Below, one piece after another: positions 8,386-16,249 of a stretch of DNA of 46,916 bases (position 1 is the stretch's first letter; every line of letters begins with the position of its first letter). The notes under the pieces are model-generated. The model was given only the letters and a program-made list of their open reading frames with translations, ran no database searches and was not told the origin of the DNA. Made by a program: the position numbers and the translations under genes. Location: assembly GCA_900548725.1 (NCBI GenBank), contig URLV01000007.1, positions 1 to 46,916 of the forward strand, in the 5' to 3' direction. The DNA is from an uncultured Mycoplasmatota bacterium (GTDB lineage Bacteria > Bacillota_I > Bacilli_A > RF39 > UBA660).

Positions 8386-9342
8386 CTATTTACTAATACG
8401 TTTTCTATTATTAATTTCTTCAAACAAATTAGATTCACTAACTCCATCAATAAAATCTTCTGCACTATACTGAAATAAATCTATATTATTATCTTTTAAA
8501 GAATTAACAAATTCACTTGAAACTTTATTTAATACTTTAATTTTTCTACTTTCCATTTCATTAACACTCAAAATTAAGCTAGAATAAGTTCTTTTGGTAG
8601 AATCCATTTCTTTCATACGACTTATATAAACTTCATTAACTTTACTAAATAAATCTTCAATACTATCATTCATATTATATTTAACATTTTGTTGTTCTAA
8701 AAATAATGCTATCATAAATCTTACATGTTTTTTTATATCATTATATAAATTTTCTTGTAATTCTAATATTCTTTCTCTACTACTTCTTCTTTTCATTTCT
8801 TTTAAAATATTATCCAAATCACTTTTAAACATTTTTTTTACATCTTCATTATCCATATATTTTATATTTAAAATTTTGTTTGTTTGTACAGCATTTTCAA
8901 GCATCATAAATTCTTTACTATTAATTATATTCATATCAGAACATATTCTTTCATAAGCTTTATTAGCATATAACATTTTATCACTTATATCTTTATCTTT
9001 ATTTTTTATATCTGCAATACTATTATATCCATCCAATTTACAAAAGCTATCAAATTCTTTTAATATGTTATACACGTTTAATTTATCTTCTTCATTTAAA
9101 GTATTGTATATACTGTTATTTAATTCCATACGTTTTAAAAATTCTAGAAAGTTAGAATTACTTAATAAATTTATATTTTCTAACTCACTTCTCAATATAC
9201 TTATATCTAATTCTATCTCTTGAATTCTAGTATCATCTTCTTTTTTTTGATAAACTACTTTTTTATTATTTAAATAATATAATCTATCAATAATTCTTTC
9301 ACTTAATATTTTTTTCATCTCATCTATTTTATAATCTATCAT
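8386..9342 (-). CDS. Coiled-coil protein, unknown function
   Basis: This 318-residue protein is predicted almost entirely helical. It has a coiled-coil region near residues 25-70 and others near 165-215 and 235-275, and no signal peptide or membrane span. It is rich in Lys, Glu, Asn and Met. I take the ATG at 9342 because GGAGG lies five bases upstream; an in-frame GTG twelve bases earlier overlaps that site. It sits between the P-type ATPase gene (14 bases before it) and gmk (9 bases after it), so it is probably in one operon with both. I do not recognise a family. Confidence 0.65.
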   Translation of the reverse strand: MIDYKIDEMKKILSERIIDRLYYLNNKKVVYQKKEDDTRIQEIELDISILRSELENINLLSNSNFLEFLKRMELNNSIYNTLNEEDKLNVYNILKEFDSFCKLDGYNSIADIKNKDKDISDKMLYANKAYERICSDMNIINSKEFMMLENAVQTNKILNIKYMDNEDVKKMFKSDLDNILKEMKRRSSRERILELQENLYNDIKKHVRFMIALFLEQQNVKYNMNDSIEDLFSKVNEVYISRMKEMDSTKRTYSSLILSVNEMESRKIKVLNKVSSEFVNSLKDNNIDLFQYSAEDFIDGVSESNLFEEINNRKRISK

Positions 9343-9356
9343 ATTATCCTCCACTT

Positions 9357-11672
9357 TTATATATTATTTGTTTTCTTTAATATATAATTTGTTAATTCTT
9401 TTAATTTATCAAATATGTACATACTACATATAAATAATACTATAAATATTAATATTGTATCTTTATTCACATAACTAATATTGAAGAAACTATATTGATA
9501 TATAGCACAATATCCAAATGCTATTAGTAAAAACGCCATTAAACATCCTCTTAACAAATTGTATGGTTTACATATATTGTTTAAGAATATAAATCCTGTA
9601 GTTGCAGTTAAAAATACTGTTAATGTACTACATAAATCAGGGTCTAAATTAAAATGCATTTCAAATAATTTTATTATTATTACATTAAATACTACTGTAA
9701 ATGCACTAGGTATACTTTTCATAAATACTTTTAATAAAAAATTACCTTTTACTAGTTCATTATTAGGTTCAAGAGCTAGTATAAATGAAGGAACACCAAT
9801 TGTAAAAAATGTAATTAAAGTTAAATGTATTGGTATAAAGAAATATTCTGTACTTAAATAGACACACGCAAGTATAAGTAATATTGTAAATATTGTTTTA
9901 CTTAATAACAATGATGAACTTCTTTCTATATTATTTATGCTTCTTCTTCCTTCTTTTAATATTTTAGGTAGATTATCTATTTTAGAATCTAAAAGTACAA
10001 ATTGACTAACGTTTTTTGCTGCTTCACTACCATTTGCCATTGCAATAGAACAATCTGCAGTTTTAAGTGCTAAACAGTCATTTACTCCATCACCAGTCAT
10101 TGCAACAAAGTGTTTATTTTTTTGTAAACATTCTATTATTTTTTTCTTTTGATCTGGTTTTACTCTACCAAGTATATTATATTCTTTTATAATATCTTCA
10201 ATTTCACTATCATCTACTTTAGACATATCAATCGATTTTATTTCTTCTATTCCAGCACGACTAGCAATTTTAGATACAGTAATAGGATTATCTCCACTAA
10301 TTATTTTAATATCTACACCCTGTTCTTTAAAATAATTCAAAGTAACATTAGCATTTTCTTTAATTTTATCCTGTATAAGTATAAATCCCATTGGAACAAC
10401 ATTATCTATATTTTCTAATGTTTTACCTTTGCATAGTAATAATACCCTATAATCATTTTGATATTGTTCTAACAATTCAAATTTTTCTTTACTTAAATTT
10501 TCAGGACTTCCTAAAAAATAAGTACCTTCCTTAAATTTAACACCACTATATTTTCTAATACTAGAAAAAGGTAAAGCTTCTATAATTTCATAATCACTCT
10601 TATCTTCTAAATAGTTTTCAATTGATTTAAAAGTTGGAGATGGATCATCTAACGCATTGACATAATTAGAAAGAATTTCTTTTATATTTTCTACATCATT
10701 GTTTTTATATGGAATTATATCTTTAACTTCCATTATTCCTTCTGTAATAGTACCTGTTTTATCTAAACAAATCACATCAACTCTTGCTAAATTTTCTATA
10801 GAATACAAATCTTGTACTAAAACATTATATCTTCTAAGTCTTATAACACTAACAGCCATAGCAGAAGAAGTCAAAAGTACTAGACCTTCTGGTATCATTC
10901 CAATCAACGCACTAACAGTACTCATAATAGCTTCCGGTACATTACTGCCAGTAGCAAATAATTGATTAGTAAAGAATAATATTCCAATAGGTATCAATAA
11001 CATACTTAATACTTTTAACATTTTATCAAATGAGTTATATATTATTGAATTAGTAGCCTTTACATACTTAGCTTCACTACTTATTTTAGATATATAATTA
11101 TCTTTACCAATATGAATAACTTTAACTATTCCTTTACCACTTACAATAAAAGAACCACTTATTAATTCATCACCCTTCTTCTTAGTAATTACTTTTTCTT
11201 CTCCAGTAATAAAACTTTCGTTTACTTCAACAACACCATCTAACAAAACTGAATCAGTTACAACTTGATTACCAATTTCATATACACAAACATCATCTAA
11301 TACAAGTTCTTCTCTACTTACTAATACTTCATTACCTTCCCTAATAGTCTTAATCTTAGTATCTGTAATAACATTCAATTTATCAATTGTCTTCTTAGCA
11401 AGTATTTCTTCAACTATACTAATAATAGTATTAGTAAATATAACTCCAACAAACAAACAATTTTTAAGAGAATAAAGTAATCTTCCAGAAATTATACCAC
11501 TTATAATTACTAAACTTCCAAGTAATATATTTAAAAAATTAAAATAAGTAAATACATTAGAACGTACAATTTCTTTAATAGTCTTAGTTTTAGGCTCATC
11601 TATATAATTTACTAAATTCTTATCTATTCTGTCTTTAACTTCTATATTAGTTAAACCCTTTATATCTTTCAT
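9357..11672 (-). CDS. P-type cation-transporting ATPase, CtpE-like
   Basis: The 771-residue integral membrane pump shows all P-type hallmarks: actuator motif ITGEE (about residue 155), phosphorylation site CLDKTGT (about 302), SGDNP, and the hinge MTGDGVNDCLALK (about 525). Transmembrane helices occur in pairs near residues 40-85 and 215-270 (with PEGL in M4), and as a set of about six at the C terminus. The nucleotide-binding domain is short. The PEGLVLLTSSAMAVSVIRLR and SIENLARVDV segments resemble mycobacterial CtpE, a calcium uptake ATPase. No heavy-metal CPx motif is present, so Cu/Zn/Cd export is unlikely. I infer Ca2+ or another divalent ion. First gene of a likely operon with the coiled-coil protein, gmk and patatin. 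Confidence 0.88.
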   Translation of the reverse strand: MKDIKGLTNIEVKDRIDKNLVNYIDEPKTKTIKEIVRSNVFTYFNFLNILLGSLVIISGIISGRLLYSLKNCLFVGVIFTNTIISIVEEILAKKTIDKLNVITDTKIKTIREGNEVLVSREELVLDDVCVYEIGNQVVTDSVLLDGVVEVNESFITGEEKVITKKKGDELISGSFIVSGKGIVKVIHIGKDNYISKISSEAKYVKATNSIIYNSFDKMLKVLSMLLIPIGILFFTNQLFATGSNVPEAIMSTVSALIGMIPEGLVLLTSSAMAVSVIRLRRYNVLVQDLYSIENLARVDVICLDKTGTITEGIMEVKDIIPYKNNDVENIKEILSNYVNALDDPSPTFKSIENYLEDKSDYEIIEALPFSSIRKYSGVKFKEGTYFLGSPENLSKEKFELLEQYQNDYRVLLLCKGKTLENIDNVVPMGFILIQDKIKENANVTLNYFKEQGVDIKIISGDNPITVSKIASRAGIEEIKSIDMSKVDDSEIEDIIKEYNILGRVKPDQKKKIIECLQKNKHFVAMTGDGVNDCLALKTADCSIAMANGSEAAKNVSQFVLLDSKIDNLPKILKEGRRSINNIERSSSLLLSKTIFTILLILACVYLSTEYFFIPIHLTLITFFTIGVPSFILALEPNNELVKGNFLLKVFMKSIPSAFTVVFNVIIIKLFEMHFNLDPDLCSTLTVFLTATTGFIFLNNICKPYNLLRGCLMAFLLIAFGYCAIYQYSFFNISYVNKDTILIFIVLFICSMYIFDKLKELTNYILKKTNNI

Positions 11673-11722
11673 ATTACACCTACTTAACTAAATATATTGT
11701 AGCAAATTTATTAAAAAATAAA

Positions 11723-11751
11723 AAGTGATAATTAAATAAATAATTTCACTT
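11723..11751 (-). terminator. Terminator overlapping the stop of the 51-residue ORF
   Basis: AAGTGA pairs with TCACTT across an AT-rich loop that can pair further; the minus strand continues TTTATTTTTT. The TGA stop at 11746 is part of the left arm. The stem is short and this is the weaker of the terminators listed. Confidence 0.5.
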
Positions 11752-11901
11752 AACTCTTTTTAATTTAGTTACCTCATTAAATCCATCTTTATTAACTTTT
11801 TTACTTTTAAAATCAGTATCATATACACTAACGATATTATTATTTTTTATATTATTATTTAATCTAACATAATCACTTTTTATTTTTCTATTTAAATCCA
11901 T
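11746..11901 (-). CDS. Small ORF of 51 residues, unknown
   Basis: The frame starts MDLNRKIKSDYVRLNN and ends TKLKRVK. It is basic, Asn/Lys-rich and has no membrane segment. The ATG at 11901 has GGTGAT five bases upstream, the same type of ribosome-binding site used by other genes here. That site lies in the right arm of the 11902-11930 hairpin, so translation may depend on that structure being open. It lies just after thiI and has its own terminator-like hairpin. It fills what would otherwise be a 260-base gap. No family is recognised; expression is not certain. Confidence 0.5.
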   Translation of the reverse strand: MDLNRKIKSDYVRLNNNIKNNNIVSVYDTDFKSKKVNKDGFNEVTKLKRVK

Positions 11902-11930
11902 AAAATCACCATTATTATTATGGTGATTTT
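11902..11930 (-). terminator. Hairpin after thiI that contains the next ribosome-binding site
   Basis: AAAATCACCA and TGGTGATTTT form a perfect 10-bp stem around a 9-base loop, immediately after the thiI stop and directly before the ATG at 11901. As a terminator its T run is only four bases. It may instead control translation of the small ORF. Confidence 0.6.
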
Positions 11931-11935
11931 AACTC

Positions 11936-13120
11936 TTATAATACATCATTAAATTCTTCTTTTTTATTTTCTATCTTTATAGTTTCAACATTTTTAACAG
12001 CTCTATTTACTAATTCATCAACGTTTATTAATCTTTCATATTCTAAACATTTATCTAATATAGGATTTATAACTGGATGTTCGGGAACAAATATAGTACA
12101 ACAATCTTCATAAGGTAATATACTTGTTTCATACGTATTTATTTTCTTAGCAATATCTATTATTTCTAATTTATCTAAACAAGCAACTGGTCTTATAACA
12201 GGCATGTTCGTAACATTATTTATTACACTCATACTTGTCAAAGTTTGACTAGCAACTTGTCCAATTGACTCTCCATTAACAATTACTTTACAATTATTTT
12301 TCTTTGCTAATCTTTCGCTTATTCTATACATCATTCTTCTCATAATAGTTATTAAATATTCATGAGGTATATTCTTATATATTTCTTCTTGTATTTCAGT
12401 AAAATTAATAATATGTAATTTCATATAACCACTATAATTAGTAAGTATTCTACTTAATTCCATAACCTTATTTTTAGCAGCTTCACTTGTATGAGGAGGA
12501 CTTTCAAAATAAACTCCCTCTACTCTAACTCCACGTTTAAGTGCTAAATAACCTGCAACAGGACTATCTATTCCTCCGCTAAGCATCAACATTCCTTTAC
12601 CAAGCGTACCAACTGGATATCCACCTATTCCTACTTCTTTTTCAAAATATATATAAGATTTATCTTTTCTAATTTCAATATTTATCAAACACATAGGATT
12701 ATGAACATTAACACTAACATTTTTTAAAGTTTTTAAAACAACACCACCTAAATATTTTGATACTTCCATACTAGTCATATCATAATTCTTATAACTTCTC
12801 TTAGTTTCAACCTTAAATGTTTTAAAATCTTTATCTTTAATTAAATCTTTTAAACTATCTTCTATAATATTAATATCATTAGTATCTAATTCATATCCTA
12901 AATTAATTTCATGTATACCAAATATATATTTTAACTTATTAATAATATCCAAATATTTATCATCACTAGAATATATATACATTCTACCTTTATCAAATAT
13001 AATATTATCATCATTACCAATACTATTACGTATATTATCTTTTAAACAAGATAAAAAATAATTAATATTATCTTTCTTAGTAGACAATTCTCCATACTTT
13101 ATAATAATAACTTTCTTCAA
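11936..13120 (-). CDS. thiI: tRNA 4-thiouridine synthase ThiI
   Basis: ThiI adenylates and thiolates U8 of tRNA and in many bacteria also supplies sulfur for thiamin thiazole. The 394-residue length equals the short Bacillus-type enzyme without the C-terminal rhodanese domain. A ferredoxin-like/THUMP N-terminal half (to about residue 165) precedes the PP-loop MLSGGIDSPVAGYLALKRGV (about residues 180-199). Further conserved blocks are VNGESIGQVASQTL and RPVACLDKLEI, and DCCTIFVP carries the conserved Cys pair near residue 345. The start is a TTG at 13120 with GGAAGTG upstream, giving MKKVIIIKYGELS as in orthologues. The cysteine desulfurase partner that often adjoins thiI is not in the window. 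Confidence 0.95.
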   Translation of the reverse strand: MKKVIIIKYGELSTKKDNINYFLSCLKDNIRNSIGNDDNIIFDKGRMYIYSSDDKYLDIINKLKYIFGIHEINLGYELDTNDINIIEDSLKDLIKDKDFKTFKVETKRSYKNYDMTSMEVSKYLGGVVLKTLKNVSVNVHNPMCLINIEIRKDKSYIYFEKEVGIGGYPVGTLGKGMLMLSGGIDSPVAGYLALKRGVRVEGVYFESPPHTSEAAKNKVMELSRILTNYSGYMKLHIINFTEIQEEIYKNIPHEYLITIMRRMMYRISERLAKKNNCKVIVNGESIGQVASQTLTSMSVINNVTNMPVIRPVACLDKLEIIDIAKKINTYETSILPYEDCCTIFVPEHPVINPILDKCLEYERLINVDELVNRAVKNVETIKIENKKEEFNDVL

Positions 13121-13219
13121 ATAACATCACTTCCAAAACAACTATATAATATCAAAAAATATTTTATTTTACTAGACTAAATTATTATATTATGTTAATA
13201 TTTTATTATAGGTGATAGT

Positions 13220-13882
13220 ATGAATAAAAAGGGTATAAAAAAAAGTACATTTATCACATACTTATTAATATTATTTATTTTAATATGTGGTATATTTAGA
13301 TATAAAAATATATTTATAGAACCAAATAATGTATTAGAAGTAAGTATTTCTAATATAATATATCCATTTACGTTTCTATTTATTATATTAATATATAACA
13401 TAATAGGTTTTAAAGAAACCCATAAAACAATTATAAAAACTACTATATTATTTATTTTATTTATATTATGTATAAGTATTTTAAATAGTGTCCCTGGTAA
13501 TTATAGTACTAGAGAAGTAGATATGGCATTAAAAACAGTATTCACTCCAAATCATTTTATGGTTGGAACTAATACATTCTATTATCCAAATATATTAAAT
13601 GTTATATCATTTACATTATTGTTCTATTTTAGTCATACATTAATATTAATATTATATGAAGCAATGGAACCATATACAAAGAAATTTATAGCATTCTGTT
13701 TAGCAATGTTTATCCCATTTGCATTAGATACTCTATGTTATATATCTATAAATGATGTATTTAATGAAATAAAATTTGAAACAATTATAACTCATTTAAC
13801 AAGTAATTTTATAATAGTTATAATTGGTACTTTACTAATGACAATAATCTACTCATTAAAAAAAGTAAGTTCTAAATCATAA
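13220..13882 (+). CDS. Polytopic membrane protein, weakly VUT/YhhQ-like
   Basis: The 220-residue protein has about six hydrophobic segments (near residues 10-27, 42-62, 72-88, 130-150, 158-178 and 192-212). The segment SNIIYPFTFLFIILIYNIIG and a late segment FIPFALDTLCYIS recall the VUT/YhhQ queuosine-precursor transporter family ('YP.TFL..D.I.E..G' and 'D..IF..I'), but the usual Asp/Glu are partly missing, so this is only a weak suggestion. GGTGAT lies upstream of the ATG. It is one of the few plus-strand genes, divergent from thiI and convergent with truB, whose last 11 bases it overlaps. Its location among tRNA-modification genes would fit a queuosine link, but that is inference. Confidence 0.6.
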   Translation: MNKKGIKKSTFITYLLILFILICGIFRYKNIFIEPNNVLEVSISNIIYPFTFLFIILIYNIIGFKETHKTIIKTTILFILFILCISILNSVPGNYSTREVDMALKTVFTPNHFMVGTNTFYYPNILNVISFTLLFYFSHTLILILYEAMEPYTKKFIAFCLAMFIPFALDTLCYISINDVFNEIKFETIITHLTSNFIIVIIGTLLMTIIYSLKKVSSKS

Positions 13883-14711
13883 TAAATGGTTTTAACTTAC
13901 TTTTTTCATACTCTTTATATAAACTAATTAATTTATTATCATAATAAAATAACACATAAGGACTATTATATATATTATCTAATATAACTCCATTAGATAC
14001 TTTTTTATATTCATCATTATTTAATTCTATTCTAGGATATTCTTTAAATATTTCTTCTAGACTATATAATTTATAATTATTATTTTTAATATCTTCTAAA
14101 CTATAACTATTTTCTATATTAAAATCACCTTGTTTAGTTCTAACTAACTTAGTCATCGTAGCATATGTCCCCAATTTATATCCTATATCTCGTATTAAAC
14201 TTCTAATATATGTTCCTTTACTTACAAGACATTTTATTTTAATAACATCATTAATCTCTAATATTTCTATATTTTTTATGTTAACAATTCTACTAGGTAA
14301 ATTTACTTTAATATTATTTCTAGCATATTCATACAACTTTTTCCCATTAATTTTAACAGCACTATATAATGGAACTTCTTGATTATATTCTCCAATAAAA
14401 CTATTTATTACATTTATAATATCGTCTTTACTAACATTTTTATCAGATGTATTAATAACATTACCAGTATAATCTAACGTATCAGTCTCATAACCTAATT
14501 TAAATTCTGCAATATATTCTTTATAACTACTTGTAAAATAATCACATAATTTAGTACACTTACCTACACAAACTACAAGTACTCCTTCTGCTATAGGGTC
14601 CAGTGTTCCAGTATGTCCCACCTTTTTAGTACACATTATTTTAGAAATAATATTAACTACATCACGTGAAGTATAGCCATTTTCCTTATTTACAACTATT
14701 ATCCCATTCAT
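13872..14711 (-). CDS. truB: tRNA pseudouridine-55 synthase TruB
   Basis: TruB converts U55 in the T-loop of tRNA to pseudouridine. The 279-residue protein has the catalytic block KKVGHTGTLDPIAEGVLVVC (about residues 29-48; Asp in TLDP is the nucleophile). Further conserved parts are the TSSYKEYIAEFKLGYETDTLD stretch, VPLYSAVKINGKKLYEYAR and SKGTYIRSLIRDIG, all in the family order. The C-terminal region is short and lacks a full PUA domain. The start overlaps the end of nrnA by 26 bases. It is the third gene of an rbfA-nrnA-truB operon; in other Bacillota infB and nusA stand upstream of rbfA but are absent here. Confidence 0.96.
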   Translation of the reverse strand: MNGIIVVNKENGYTSRDVVNIISKIMCTKKVGHTGTLDPIAEGVLVVCVGKCTKLCDYFTSSYKEYIAEFKLGYETDTLDYTGNVINTSDKNVSKDDIINVINSFIGEYNQEVPLYSAVKINGKKLYEYARNNIKVNLPSRIVNIKNIEILEINDVIKIKCLVSKGTYIRSLIRDIGYKLGTYATMTKLVRTKQGDFNIENSYSLEDIKNNNYKLYSLEEIFKEYPRIELNNDEYKKVSNGVILDNIYNSPYVLFYYDNKLISLYKEYEKSKLKPFIMI

Positions 14712-15642
14712 TTATAGCACTCTCTAATTCTTTTATTATTTTTACTTTCACATCATCACTATTAACTACAGTTTTAAAAGATATTCCAGCAGCATATTTA
14801 TGTCCACCGCATCCAAATTTCTCTGCTACTTTATTAACATCTATATTATTACTTCTAAGTGAAACTCTTATCTCATCATCAAAATATCTAATTAAAACAG
14901 AAACTTCAACATCTTTTATTTCTCTAGCGATATTAACTAAACTACTACATTCATCTTTAGTTGCACTACACTTAATTACATCATCCAAAGTAACGTATGT
15001 AACCGCAATTCTATCATTCATATAAAATTCTAAGTTATCTACACCAATTTTTCTTAATTTAAATTCGGACATATTTATAGTACCGACAGCATTTTTAATA
15101 ACACTACTAACATCTATAATTTTAGATAATTCACTTGATATCATAAATGTATCACTATAAACATTTTTATTTCTATAACATCCAGTATCAGTAATAATAC
15201 CAGTATAAATAGCACTTGCAATATCACCATCTATTTCTATACCAAGTTCATTAATTAATTTATATATAATCATACTACAACTAGATAAAGTTTCAACATA
15301 ATTTATATCACCATAAAGTGTATTACTAATATGATGGTCAATTACTACTTTCATTTTCATTTTATCAACTAAACTAGGTTTATTTATTCTACCTATCTCA
15401 GCATTATCTAATATAAAACCAACATCATATTCTTTATCACTATCTTTTTTTATCTCATCAAATCCAACTAAATAGTTAAATGTTTTAGGAGTTTCATCTA
15501 CAATTACATCAACATTCTTACCAATTTTTTTTAAAGCTAAATATAATCCTAAAGTACTTCCAATTGCATCTCCATCAGGATGATGATGTGCTGTTATAAC
15601 AAAATTATCTTTATTTCTTATAACATCAATAATATCATTCAT
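14686..15642 (-). CDS. nrnA: DHH-family oligoribonuclease / pAp phosphatase NrnA
   Basis: NrnA degrades short RNA oligonucleotides and dephosphorylates 3'-phosphoadenosine 5'-phosphate. The 318-residue protein has the DHH motifs in order: HHHPDGDAIGS (about residues 18-28), a second Asp in GFILDNAE (about 72), VIDHHISN (about 92-99), and DTGCYRNKN (about 150). The C-terminal DHHA1 substrate domain carries FGCGGHKYAAG (about 277-287). Length is typical (B. subtilis 313). It overlaps rbfA by 8 bases and truB by 26, so the three are tightly coupled. Cytoplasmic, manganese-dependent by family. Confidence 0.95.
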   Translation of the reverse strand: MNDIIDVIRNKDNFVITAHHHPDGDAIGSTLGLYLALKKIGKNVDVIVDETPKTFNYLVGFDEIKKDSDKEYDVGFILDNAEIGRINKPSLVDKMKMKVVIDHHISNTLYGDINYVETLSSCSMIIYKLINELGIEIDGDIASAIYTGIITDTGCYRNKNVYSDTFMISSELSKIIDVSSVIKNAVGTINMSEFKLRKIGVDNLEFYMNDRIAVTYVTLDDVIKCSATKDECSSLVNIAREIKDVEVSVLIRYFDDEIRVSLRSNNIDVNKVAEKFGCGGHKYAAGISFKTVVNSDDVKVKIIKELESAINEWDNSCK

Positions 15643-15985
15643 TTATCTCTCCATGTATCTCATCAATTATTTTATCTATATGATTACCATACTCTATAGA
15701 TTCATCAAATTTAAATACTAATTTAGGTGTATGTCTTATATCAATTCTATTTGCAAGTTCATGTCTTATATATCCACTTGCTTCTTCCATTTCACGTTCA
15801 ATTTCTTTTTTGTCTATATCTAACATACATGTAAAATATATTTTAGCATAACTTAAATCACTTGATACATCACAACCAGTAATTGTTATTGTATGCATTA
15901 ATCTATCTCTTGCTTCATTATTAAGTATTTCACTTACTTCTTTAACAATTTGACTACCTATTCTTTTTAATTTTATTTGATTCAT
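15635..15985 (-). CDS. rbfA: Ribosome-binding factor A
   Basis: RbfA binds the 30S subunit and helps mature the 5' end of 16S rRNA. The 116-residue protein shows the family pattern: MNQIKLKRIGSQIVKEVSEI at the N terminus, then DLSYAKIYFTCM and a C-terminal RHELANRIDIRHTPKLVFKF block with DESIEYGNHIDKII. I place the start at the ATG at 15985 rather than the GTG nine bases upstream: GAGTGA lies at good distance and orthologues begin near MN.IKL.R. It is the first gene of the rbfA-nrnA-truB operon, with a good promoter at 16009-16037. Confidence 0.94.
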   Translation of the reverse strand: MNQIKLKRIGSQIVKEVSEILNNEARDRLMHTITITGCDVSSDLSYAKIYFTCMLDIDKKEIEREMEEASGYIRHELANRIDIRHTPKLVFKFDESIEYGNHIDKIIDEIHGEINE

Positions 15986-16008
15986 ATATATCACTCATTT
16001 CTAAATAT

Positions 16009-16037
16009 ATTCTACCATTTTTATATAATAGTATCAA
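16009..16037 (-). promoter_or_regulatory. Promoter of rbfA-nrnA-truB
   Basis: On the minus strand TTGATA is followed after 17 bases by TAGAAT, preceded by TGG (extended -10). It lies 24 bases upstream of the rbfA start. Confidence 0.65.
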
Positions 16038-16046
16038 ACAAAATCA

Positions 16047-16142
16047 TCACATTATTTTAGTAACAAAATAGAGTATTATTGCAACTATAATTATTAGTAT
16101 TATTAATCCATAAAATTTTAAATCATCATCATTCTTATTCAC
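16047..16142 (-). CDS. 31-residue single-span membrane microprotein
   Basis: The peptide begins MNKNDDDLKFYG, has one hydrophobic helix of about 15 residues (LIILIIIVAIILYF) and ends VTKIM. The GTG start at 16142 has a consensus GGAGG eight bases upstream, and a promoter lies at 16186-16214. These signals make real translation likely despite the small size. The acidic N terminus and short Lys-containing tail fit a single-pass peptide. Function unknown; small membrane peptides often regulate transporters or sensor kinases, but nothing in the context shows a partner. Confidence 0.6.
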   Translation of the reverse strand: MNKNDDDLKFYGLIILIIIVAIILYFVTKIM

Positions 16143-16185
16143 AACCAATACCTCCTCATATCCTAAGCAAAGTATAACATATATA

Positions 16186-16214
16186 AATATATTAATACAA
16201 GTGCTTTCTATCAA
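16186..16214 (-). promoter_or_regulatory. Promoter of the 31-residue microprotein gene
   Basis: TTGATA, 17 bases, TATATT on the minus strand. The spacer GAAAGCACTTGTATTAA resembles that of the promoter at 17944-17972 (both TTGATA, then ACTTGT). A second option is the extended -10 TGTTATACT at 16171-16179. Confidence 0.5.
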
Positions 16215-16229
16215 AAATTATATATAATA

Positions 16230-16249
16230 AGAAAGTATCTCTACTTTCT
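16230..16249 (-). terminator. Hairpin at the end of the first TasA-like gene
   Basis: AGAAAGTA and TACTTTCT form a perfect 8-bp stem with the loop TCTC. It overlaps the stop codon at 16248. The minus strand continues TTATTATATATAATTTTT, so the T run is not immediate; termination is likely but less certain than elsewhere. Confidence 0.55.
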
